From positions 1,240,001 through 1,304,000 of the forward strand of contig OZ247499.1 of the NCBI GenBank assembly GCA_965233625.1: 64,000 nt of DNA, read 5' to 3'. Shown in pieces: positions 52,526-60,480 of the stretch. The notes below the pieces were generated by a model. The model saw nothing but the letters and a program-made list of their open reading frames with translations. It made no database searches and was not told the origin of the DNA. Position numbers and translations under genes: made by a program. Each line of letters begins with the position of its first letter. The first letter of the stretch is position 1. This DNA is from G965233625 sp965233625 (GTDB taxonomy: Bacteria > Planctomycetota > Planctomycetia > Pirellulales > Pirellulaceae).

Positions 52526-53386
52526 CTACGACCGCCGGACCGGCTTGAACGCCGTTATTAGCGTAGCGACTTCTGCTTCATTGCGGGCGCCAATAATGGT
52601 CACGTGGCGGTCTTCATTTTCCCACGTCGCCGCCAGTTTGCCGTTTTCGACTTGTACAATGCGGGTTGGCTTTCCTGCACAAACCGCGTTATGCGATGGG
52701 CGTTCCCCGAACCATACCGGCTGATCTTTTTCGTGTTCGAAGACGGCAATCTGACCACTTGCGTCTTTGCTGCCTTTCCGTTTGAGCACTACCTGCGGGC
52801 ACTGACAGCAGGGCATTTCAAGCAAGTACACCGCCTCGACATTGTATCCGGCTACGGGGCCACTGGCTGCAGGTGTGTAGCCCAGCACGCGCGCTGCCTC
52901 GGACATCTGTACGGCCTGTCCTTGATAATTGGCCATTAAAATCTGTTGAGCTTCTTCGGGTCGTTCATGGAAATCCACCAGGTAACTATTGAAGTTGATC
53001 GCCAGGTGATCGCCATGGTCGTGTGTGAGCAAATGCAGCACGAACGATCCCGCCAAAACTATTAACGCAATGGCGGCGAGCGCAAGTGGAACATGAATCA
53101 GAGGTGAACGTGAGCGTCTGCTAGCAGTTTGCGACGGCGGCTTAGCGACGAGGGGCGATTCGCCCGACAAAGCCTGTTCGATAGCTTCCCATTGATCCGG
53201 CGCTAGTACTTCTGGCAGCAGCTTTGCCGAAAGTGAAAGCCGCTTGAACTGCTGCAAATCCCGGCGACAGGCGTCGCAGTCATTTAGGTGTGCTTCGATG
53301 TCGCGCCGGTCTACATCTTCGCCAGTTGAGGCAAGCTCATCGTCGTAGTAGGCCGATAGCAGCCGTTTTACATCGTGGCACTTCAT
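52526..53386 (-). CDS. Zinc-finger anti-sigma factor with Cys-rich outer domain
   Basis: Start ATG 53386 with GGGAGG just upstream, inside the sigma gene. Residues 1-50 are a zf-HC2 anti-sigma domain (HLNDCDACRRDL with an earlier Cys-His). A membrane helix follows (LALAAIALIVLAGSFVLHLL, residues ~105-125) and an outer domain of ~160 residues. The outer domain carries HDHGDH close to the membrane and MPCCQCPQ near residue 200, which may bind metal. It would release the sigma factor on a metal signal (inference). It is co-transcribed with the sigma gene (gap of two bases). Confidence 0.82.
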   Translation of the reverse strand: MKCHDVKRLLSAYYDDELASTGEDVDRRDIEAHLNDCDACRRDLQQFKRLSLSAKLLPEVLAPDQWEAIEQALSGESPLVAKPPSQTASRRSRSPLIHVPLALAAIALIVLAGSFVLHLLTHDHGDHLAINFNSYLVDFHERPEEAQQILMANYQGQAVQMSEAARVLGYTPAASGPVAGYNVEAVYLLEMPCCQCPQVVLKRKGSKDASGQIAVFEHEKDQPVWFGERPSHNAVCAGKPTRIVQVENGKLAATWENEDRHVTIIGARNEAEVATLITAFKPVRRS

Positions 53387-53388
53387 TT

Positions 53389-53922
53389 TCACTCCTCCCA
53401 TCCAAGTCTGGTCAGAATGTCGCGTAGTTCGCGCCGGGCGCGGTTGAGTCTTGAAGCCACGGTGCCCTCACTGATTTCCAGTATTTCTGCAATTTCACGG
53501 TACGAGTTCTCGTCGACTTCCCTCAGCAAAAAGATCGCCTTTAGTTCAGGAGGGAGTTGCTTCAGAGCAAGCGTGAGAAGTTCAGCATTGTCGCTTTGAC
53601 TTGTATGTGGCTCCCGCTGTATTTGAAGAAATTCGACGCTTTCCTGCCGGGGCTCACGTTTCGAACGCCGTAGAAACTGCAACGTCTCGTTCACAGCGAT
53701 CCGATGTAGCCAGGTGCGGATATTTGATCGCCCTTCAAACGTGCCAATACGGGAAAACGCGCGAACGAACACCTGCTGAGAAATGTCTGCGGCTTCCTGA
53801 CATCCCACCATCCTCGAAATTAGGTGAAACACGCCCTGGTGGTTCTCTTCATACAACTGACGCAAAGCATCGCGGTCGCCGTTCTGACATGCGAGTACAA
53901 GTTCCGCGTCGTGTTGCATCAT
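53389..53922 (-). CDS. ECF-type RNA polymerase sigma factor
   Basis: Start ATG 53922 or 53919 gives 177 residues. Region 2 includes GVFHLISRMVGCQEAADIS and QQVFVRAFSRI, then IRTWLHRIAVNETLQFLRR. Region 4 includes LPPELKAIFLLREVDENSYR and SEGTVASRLNRARRELR. It is followed by its anti-sigma gene. Genes around it (CopA, YHS lipoprotein, RND) suggest a metal-stress regulon. Confidence 0.92.
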   Translation of the reverse strand: MMQHDAELVLACQNGDRDALRQLYEENHQGVFHLISRMVGCQEAADISQQVFVRAFSRIGTFEGRSNIRTWLHRIAVNETLQFLRRSKREPRQESVEFLQIQREPHTSQSDNAELLTLALKQLPPELKAIFLLREVDENSYREIAEILEISEGTVASRLNRARRELRDILTRLGWEE

Positions 53923-54168
53923 CCTTGTCTGTCCAGGTTGGTTCTTTTGATTAGATGCAACAGGTGCGAATTTCTTCACAGAAAATGGCGGCAAAAATTT
54001 CCCTAAGGCGCAACTACCTAATAAACAATAGGTTACGCGATCGACGTGTCCTGCGACACCCGGCCTAGCAAACATCGCAAGAAGAAACCACCTGCTCAGG
54101 CATCTAACTCTGTGAATTTAACAGCCACCACTACACACCCCCCAATTACCGATCAGGAGGCACTAGGC

Positions 54169-54513
54169 GTGAACAATACGATCATAGCTATGTTGGGAGC
54201 GACATTGATTTCGCTCGCAATTCATGGCGGCTGCAGTGGGCCAACCACGGACGGTGAGCCCGCATCACACAGTCACGGCGATGGGGGAACTGATCAGGCC
54301 GCCATTCAGGCTGCACTGGCGAAACTACCAGAGGCGGACCGCAAGGCGGCGGAGCTTCAAAAAATGTGCGTCGTGAGCGATCAGCCGCTTGGCTCGATGG
54401 GCGCGCCCATCAAGGTCGATGTGAATGGCGAGCCGGTTTTCATCTGCTGCGAACACTGCCGTGAGGGACTGGAACAAAACCCCGCGAAGTATCTCGCCAA
54501 ACTGAAGAACTAG
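54169..54513 (+). CDS. YHS-like lipoprotein
   Basis: Start GTG 54169 follows AGGAGG by eight bases. The 114-residue product has a lipoprotein signal ending HGGC (Cys 22) and, after a His-containing linker (ASHSHGDGG), a YHS-like metal-binding domain: CVVSDQPLGSMGAPIKVDVN then FICCEHCREGLEQNP. Such domains bind Cu or other soft metals. It stands divergent from the sigma gene and may be part of the same response. Confidence 0.75.
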   Translation: MNNTIIAMLGATLISLAIHGGCSGPTTDGEPASHSHGDGGTDQAAIQAALAKLPEADRKAAELQKMCVVSDQPLGSMGAPIKVDVNGEPVFICCEHCREGLEQNPAKYLAKLKN

Positions 54514-54519
54514 CGCTCC

Positions 54520-55299
54520 GTGTCTTCATCCAATAAGGCCGCGCCCCGATGTACGCCGCTGGGGAAATTCCGCGCTTACGACTATTTGAAGTGGTCGATG
54601 GCTTACGAAGGCGTGTGCGCTACGACATTGATTGTGGGAGCGAAACTGCTCTCCAGGGTAGGCTTCAGGGTCAACGAATCTGCATGGTACTGGCGTTTAC
54701 GCGGGATGTGCTTCGATCGCCGGTTTAACGTTGCAACCTCTGACGAGGTTGACCGCAACGATCTCGACATCGAATCTTCGATGAAGCCGCTCGTGGTTCA
54801 CTACAGTCCTACGCCGCCTGTGGGATTTGGGCTCACACTTTCCGGGCTAGGCATCGACCATACGCTGTATTCGTTCATCGACTACGGCTGCGGACGTGGC
54901 AGAGCGCTGGTGATGGCAGGCGAATTCCCCTTCCGCGAGATCATCGGCCTTGAGCTTTCCCCGAGGCTTGCTGATGCCGCCCGGTCGAATCTAGCCCAGG
55001 CAGTTTTAACCACACGCCAGTGCTACAACGCAAGGGTTGTGGAAGGCGATGCTTCGCACTGGCAGCTCCCAGATGGCCTGGCAGTGTTGTATTTCTTCAA
55101 TCCGTTCGGTGAAGAACTGATGCGTGAAACACTGCACAAGATTGCACGGTCACTTAAGGCGAAACCACGGCATTTAGTGATTGTGTACTACAACCCCGTT
55201 CACCGCAGACTCTTCGACAACACAGAGTTCCTGTGCGCCGTTCCAGTCGCCAGCGAAACCCACGCGCAGGAATGGGCTGTTTACGAATCCAGAACGTAA
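54520..55299 (+). CDS. Class I SAM-dependent methyltransferase (first)
   Basis: GTG 54520 follows the lipoprotein stop by six bases. The 259-residue product has the SAM motif FIDYGCGRGRALVMA near residue 125, the acidic strand end IGLELSP, and VLYFFNPFGEELM in the motif IV region. Substrate unknown. It has no membrane segment, so its cluster placement may be operon hitch-hiking. Confidence 0.8.
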   Translation: MSSSNKAAPRCTPLGKFRAYDYLKWSMAYEGVCATTLIVGAKLLSRVGFRVNESAWYWRLRGMCFDRRFNVATSDEVDRNDLDIESSMKPLVVHYSPTPPVGFGLTLSGLGIDHTLYSFIDYGCGRGRALVMAGEFPFREIIGLELSPRLADAARSNLAQAVLTTRQCYNARVVEGDASHWQLPDGLAVLYFFNPFGEELMRETLHKIARSLKAKPRHLVIVYYNPVHRRLFDNTEFLCAVPVASETHAQEWAVYESRT

Positions 55300-55359
55300 C
55301 CACATTGCATCCCACCAGCTAACAACATGATTTTCATCTAGATATTTAAGGAACGTTCT

Positions 55360-56241
55360 GTGTCAGTTCAAATAGCCGAAGCGGCGCCTGCCAGACATAT
55401 GCGAGTTGTGCAGCGGTTAAGCGACGCGCCACTCAAAAAGCGACTGGCGTTTATTGCTGGTGGGCTATTGGCGAATATTTTTCCCTCTAGGGCTGCTGAA
55501 GTTGAAGCCGGGAAGCGGGTCAATTCTAAAACGCTGCTCGACCGCTTTATCCGCAACGGTATCCGCGCAAAAGCGCTCCGCGCCGGTGACCATCGCAAAT
55601 TACGCGATATGTTACGACAGTACTGGAGCGTTGACGGAACAGCTTTCGCCGATAGTTACGGCCATCGTTTTGAGAACGAGTTTCTCGCTCATGATGCGGA
55701 GTTATTCGATGAAGTAGAGAACATCGCAAGCTCGCTGCCGCTCGACCGGGTTTACGAAATCGGCTGCGGCAACGGGCGCGTGCTCGAATTCATCGCCCAG
55801 CGGTTACCACAAGTAGAGCGACTTGTGGGAATCGATATCGATGCAAGTCAGATTGAGCGGAATGCAACGCAGTATGAAAGCACAAAACTGAGCTTTGTCG
55901 CTGGCGGAGCACTTGAGTGGCTACGGGAAAACGCTGAACCACAAAGCCTGGTCGTCAGCAACGGTGGTGTCCTCGAATACTTCCTGGAAGAAGAGGTCGC
56001 CACGCTGTTCGAAGCCGCACGTAAACCCCGCAACACAGCGATTGCACTCATTGAAACTCTGGCAACTAACCACGACCTCGACCAGAACCCTGCTACTTGC
56101 CCGTACGGCCCCGAGCTGAGTTTCTCACACAACTATCCGCGGCTATTACGCGAATCCGGGTTCGAGATTGAGCACCACAGCGAACGCATCTCGAAGTCAG
56201 GAATGCGATGGATACGGCTACTGGGCGTTGCTAGGGGATAG
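55360..56241 (+). CDS. Class I SAM-dependent methyltransferase (second)
   Basis: GTG 55360 is preceded by AAGGAA. The 293-residue product has a helical N-terminal ~110 residues and the SAM core VYEIGCGNGRVLEFIAQRL near residue 132, LVGIDIDASQIERN, and SLVVSNGGVLEYFLEEE. Substrate unknown. It is not obviously related to the previous methyltransferase. It converges with the cusA-like gene. Confidence 0.8.
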   Translation: MSVQIAEAAPARHMRVVQRLSDAPLKKRLAFIAGGLLANIFPSRAAEVEAGKRVNSKTLLDRFIRNGIRAKALRAGDHRKLRDMLRQYWSVDGTAFADSYGHRFENEFLAHDAELFDEVENIASSLPLDRVYEIGCGNGRVLEFIAQRLPQVERLVGIDIDASQIERNATQYESTKLSFVAGGALEWLRENAEPQSLVVSNGGVLEYFLEEEVATLFEAARKPRNTAIALIETLATNHDLDQNPATCPYGPELSFSHNYPRLLRESGFEIEHHSERISKSGMRWIRLLGVARG

Positions 56242-56253
56242 ATTGTTGCGAGC

Positions 56254-59200
56254 TTAATCAGCGGCCGGCTCTTCAGCTGACGCGTCTACATCAGCCGGTG
56301 GACTGCTTTCCGCAGAGCTGGCCCCATGGGCCGCGAACCGGGGATCGCGAATATTGAATTTCAATTTCCATTCCTGAATCGAACAGTACAGCACTGGTAC
56401 GACCAGCATCGTCATCAACTCGATGAGCATGCCGCCAAAACTAGGGATCGCCATCGGGACCATGATGTCCGCACCGCGGCCGGTTGAAGTTAACACGGGC
56501 AGCAACGCCAGTAACGTTGTCGCGGTGGTCATTAAGCAGGGACGCACCCGCCGCAGGCCGGCTTCAAGTGTCGCCTGCCGCGCTTCAGTAGAAGTCGAAA
56601 TGCGATTGCGGAGGAAACTCTGATCCAGGTACGTCGCGATTACCACACCATCGTCAGAAGCAATGCCAAACAAAGCCAGAAAGCCGACCCACACAGCCAC
56701 ACTTAGATTGATCGTATGCACCTGAAACAGCGACCGCATATCAGCGCCGAGCAGCGGAAAGTCAAGAAACCAGGGCTGCGTATACAGCCACAGCATCATA
56801 AATCCACCCGCCCAGGCGATGGCGATCCCGCTGAACACCAGCGATGTAGTCAGCACCGACCGGAACTGGAAATACAGAATGATGAAAATAAAAAACAGCG
56901 AGATTGGCAGCACCACCATCAGCGTTTTCTGCGAGCGGATCTGATTCTCATAGTTTCCCGCGAAGGTGTAGCTAACACCCTGCGGCAGCACCAGTTCGCC
57001 GCTATCAATCTTTCCTTGCAGGTAGCGCTGGCAATCTTCCACCACATTCACTTCGGCTTGCCCTGGCTTCATGTCGAACAGCACGTAGCCAAGCAGGAAG
57101 GTGTCTTCGCTTTTGATGACCTGTGGACCGCGTGAATAAGTGATTTTTGCAAGTTGCGACATCGGAATGTGTGAGCCGTCTGGCCCCGGAACAAGTATCC
57201 GTTCCAGTTTCTCAATTTCATTCCGCAACTCACGCTGATAACGGACACGCACCGGGAACCGTTCGCGGCCTTCGACCGTGGTGGTAATCCGCCGGCCGCC
57301 GATAGCGACTTCAACCACATCTTGAACCGCGCGGATCGTTAGTCCATAGCGGGCAATCTTCTTACGGTCGAATTTGATTTCCAGGTACGGCTTGCCGACT
57401 ATCCTGTCTGCAATGACGGCGGACGACTGTACGCTGGGGACTTCTTTCAGCAGACCCTCAAGCTCCAGCGCCACCTTCTCAATCGTATCGAGATCCGGGC
57501 CCTTCACCTTCATGCCCATAGGAGCCCGCATGCCGCTTTGCAGCATGACGATCCGCGCGGCGATCGGTTGTAGCCGTGGGGCTGATGTTGCGCCCGGAAC
57601 CTGACCGGCCTCGGTAATTTCGTGCCAGATGTCGTCGGGCGCCGCGATGCCGGGCCAGGCCGTACGGCCTGGATTCAGCGCCGGATCGAGTGGCCTGCGC
57701 CATTGACGGAACGGTGCGCCCTGAGGATCAGCGATCAACTGGCCGTTTTTGTCTCGTGCAAACCGCCCCATGATTTTGTACGGCTGATTGTCGTCAGCCG
57801 GTAGCATCGCGCCGTCCTTATCCCGAGCCCAGTCTGTCTGAGTAGCGTCGTGCTGGAACTTCAAACGGTTACCGTCTTTATCAACAATGTATTCCGTATG
57901 GTAGTTAATGATGGTTTCGACCATCGAAACAGGCGCGGGGTCGAGCGGGCTCTGCACACGGCCGATTTTCCCGACCGCCGACGCGACTTCCGGAATCGTG
58001 GAGATACGCTGGTCTTGCAACTGCAACACGCTGAGCGATTCGCCAATCGATGCATGTGGCATGGTGGTTGGCATATAGAGGAAAGAGCCCTCATCCAACG
58101 GCGGCATGAATTCTTTGCCGAGACCCTCCCAGCTTGTGGCCAGGGTCCATTGCAGTCGCTCGCCAATAGGCCTTGAGCGGATCTCGTCCCAGGACCGGCC
58201 ACGGACGCCCGCCAGACGATATTTGAAATGTTCCATCGACGTGAGTTTCGCCACGTCGGCGGGCGCCAGTTCCTGCGCATCGTAGGCGCCAGGAATGCGT
58301 CCGAAGATTACAGTCGGTCCGAGCCAGGCTCCGAAGCCGAACACCAGCAGTAGAGCGGGCGCGATAAGAAAAAGTACCTTGTGGTTTAAGCACCACCAGA
58401 GGATTGGCTTGTAGAGAAACTTCTGAAACACTTGAAAGAACGCCAGCAGTCCGCCTATCAGAATCGCGACAAACAGCAGATTCTTCAGGAACCCTAGCTC
58501 TGGTCCGAGTGGCAGCCAGTTGTTGGTTAGCAGCACACCGACAAAAAGCACGGCGGCCATGCTGGCCAGCACAGTGCTCGATTTACGTAGACGGTCACGC
58601 CACGTACTGTATCGCTCTGGCAGTAGTTCTTCGGTCAGCTTATAAGCGCCCAATGCAGCGACAATTACTCCGGCCCACCAGGCAAGCCAGAATCCAAGCA
58701 CGATGCCCGCAACAATCAGCGATGCGCACATCACTCTTTTCAGACTCTTCGAGTCGACTTTCGCCGTAAACAGCAGATGCGCTGCAGGTGGGATGATGGT
58801 CAGCGCCACAATCACCGACGCCGCCAGCGCGAAAGTCTTGGTAAACGCCAGCGGACGGAACAGTTTTCCCTCGGCGCCAACCATCGTAAACACCGGAAGG
58901 AAACTGACCACCGTGGTCGCAACCGCGGTCAGCACCGCACTGCCGACTTCCACTGAAGCGCGGTGAATTACTTCCAGCCGGCTCTCTGCCGGATCGGCTT
59001 CATCGAGATGTTTGAGAATGTTTTCACAAAGTATGATTCCCATATCGACCATCGTGCCAATGGCGATCGCGATGCCCGACAGGGCCACGATATTCGCATC
59101 AACTCCGAACGTCTTCATCGCGATAAAGCACATCAGCACCGCCAGCGGCAGCAGGGCGCTGATGAGCACCGAACTCCGCAGGTGCATCACCATCACAAGC

Positions 59201-60471
59201 ACCACAATAATGGTGATGAGAATTTCTTCAGTCAGCGCTTTGTTCAGCGTACCCAGCGTTTCGTAGATTAGACCGCTACGGTCGTAGAATGGAACGATGG
59301 TCACCTGACTCGCATTCACCCACTCCGGCCACTTACTACGCGGCGTTTTCCGTAGATGCTTCACCCATTCATCATGATTCAACTCAACGCCAGCGTACGC
59401 GTTAAATTCCTGAGCATCTGCGTAGTTGACAACCTCCTCACGCGACACCTGGTCGTAATCGACAATCGCCTTCGTTGGTAGCCCGGGGGCGATTTCTTCG
59501 ATTTGCGCTTTGACATTCTTTATGGCGAGCAATGGGTTGAAGCCATACCGCACTACGGCGACACCGCCGACCGATTCAGCGCCGCCTTTATCGAGCGCTC
59601 CGCGGCGGAGAGCCGGGCCCATAGTCACGTGCGCCACATCCTTAATGTAGACCGGCACACTGTCGTTGACTTTTACCACGCTCTCTTCAAGGTCTTCCCG
59701 CTTTTCAACGAAGCCTAGACCGCGGACAAAATACTCGGCCTTGTTAATTTCGATAGTCCGCGCCCCGACATCGATATTCGAGTTCTTCACTGCCATATAG
59801 ATATCGTTAATGTTCACCCGTGCTGCCCGCATAGCATCGGGGTCTACATCAATCTGGTACTCCTGCACGAAGCCTCCCACCGAGCCGACTTCCGCAATGC
59901 CCTCGGCCGACAACAGCGAGTAACGGACATACCAGTCCTGTACGGTGCGTAATTCTTCCAGACTCCAGCCGCCAGCCGGATTGCCATCAAAATCGCGGCC
60001 TTCGAGTGTGTACCAGTAGACCTGCCCAAGTGGAGTCGCGTCCGGTCCAAGCGTGGGTGTTACGCCATCTGGCAAAGTGTCCGCGGTCAGGCTGTTTAAC
60101 TTTTCTAAAACCCGCGTCCGCGACCAGTAGAATTCGACTCCTTCATCGAAAATGACGTAGATGGTTGAGAAGCCGAAGAACGAGTAGCTGCGTACCGTTT
60201 TCACTCCAGGCACGCCAAGCAGCGATACGGTCAACGGATACGTAATCTGGTCTTCAACATCCTGCGGTGAGCGGCCCATCCACTCGGTGAAGATAATCTG
60301 CTGGTTTTCGCCGATGTCAGGGATCGCATCGGTGGGTACTGGAGCGCGCGGCAGTCCGCCAGCATTCCAGTCGAATGGCGCTACCAGCACGCCCCAGCCA
60401 ATGATGCCGAGCACGACCAGCGCCACCACGAACTTGTATTCCAGACAGAAGCGAATGAGTTTATTGAGCAT
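56254..60471 (-). CDS. cusA: CusA-type HME-RND efflux pump with large periplasmic insertion
   Basis: This 1405-residue pump has TM1 at the start (VVALVVLGIIGWGVLVAPF), porter segments (EWMGRSPQDVEDQITYPL, RSYSFFGFSTIYVIFDEG), the HME signature GTMVDMGIILCENILKHLDE near residue 480 (Cu/Ag type) and TM groups in the second half. It is ~350 residues longer than CusA. The excess includes a membrane/loop stretch at ~590-760 and a hydrophilic insertion at ~855-960 with three DKDG/DKNG-like motifs. LQSGMRAPMGMKVKG holds methionines in the CusA metal-site region. It is encoded with its adaptor and exports Cu+/Ag+ (inference). Confidence 0.9.
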   Translation of the reverse strand: MLNKLIRFCLEYKFVVALVVLGIIGWGVLVAPFDWNAGGLPRAPVPTDAIPDIGENQQIIFTEWMGRSPQDVEDQITYPLTVSLLGVPGVKTVRSYSFFGFSTIYVIFDEGVEFYWSRTRVLEKLNSLTADTLPDGVTPTLGPDATPLGQVYWYTLEGRDFDGNPAGGWSLEELRTVQDWYVRYSLLSAEGIAEVGSVGGFVQEYQIDVDPDAMRAARVNINDIYMAVKNSNIDVGARTIEINKAEYFVRGLGFVEKREDLEESVVKVNDSVPVYIKDVAHVTMGPALRRGALDKGGAESVGGVAVVRYGFNPLLAIKNVKAQIEEIAPGLPTKAIVDYDQVSREEVVNYADAQEFNAYAGVELNHDEWVKHLRKTPRSKWPEWVNASQVTIVPFYDRSGLIYETLGTLNKALTEEILITIIVVLVMVMHLRSSVLISALLPLAVLMCFIAMKTFGVDANIVALSGIAIAIGTMVDMGIILCENILKHLDEADPAESRLEVIHRASVEVGSAVLTAVATTVVSFLPVFTMVGAEGKLFRPLAFTKTFALAASVIVALTIIPPAAHLLFTAKVDSKSLKRVMCASLIVAGIVLGFWLAWWAGVIVAALGAYKLTEELLPERYSTWRDRLRKSSTVLASMAAVLFVGVLLTNNWLPLGPELGFLKNLLFVAILIGGLLAFFQVFQKFLYKPILWWCLNHKVLFLIAPALLLVFGFGAWLGPTVIFGRIPGAYDAQELAPADVAKLTSMEHFKYRLAGVRGRSWDEIRSRPIGERLQWTLATSWEGLGKEFMPPLDEGSFLYMPTTMPHASIGESLSVLQLQDQRISTIPEVASAVGKIGRVQSPLDPAPVSMVETIINYHTEYIVDKDGNRLKFQHDATQTDWARDKDGAMLPADDNQPYKIMGRFARDKNGQLIADPQGAPFRQWRRPLDPALNPGRTAWPGIAAPDDIWHEITEAGQVPGATSAPRLQPIAARIVMLQSGMRAPMGMKVKGPDLDTIEKVALELEGLLKEVPSVQSSAVIADRIVGKPYLEIKFDRKKIARYGLTIRAVQDVVEVAIGGRRITTTVEGRERFPVRVRYQRELRNEIEKLERILVPGPDGSHIPMSQLAKITYSRGPQVIKSEDTFLLGYVLFDMKPGQAEVNVVEDCQRYLQGKIDSGELVLPQGVSYTFAGNYENQIRSQKTLMVVLPISLFFIFIILYFQFRSVLTTSLVFSGIAIAWAGGFMMLWLYTQPWFLDFPLLGADMRSLFQVHTINLSVAVWVGFLALFGIASDDGVVIATYLDQSFLRNRISTSTEARQATLEAGLRRVRPCLMTTATTLLALLPVLTSTGRGADIMVPMAIPSFGGMLIELMTMLVVPVLYCSIQEWKLKFNIRDPRFAAHGASSAESSPPADVDASAEEPAAD

Positions 60472-60480
60472 CGCTTTTTC

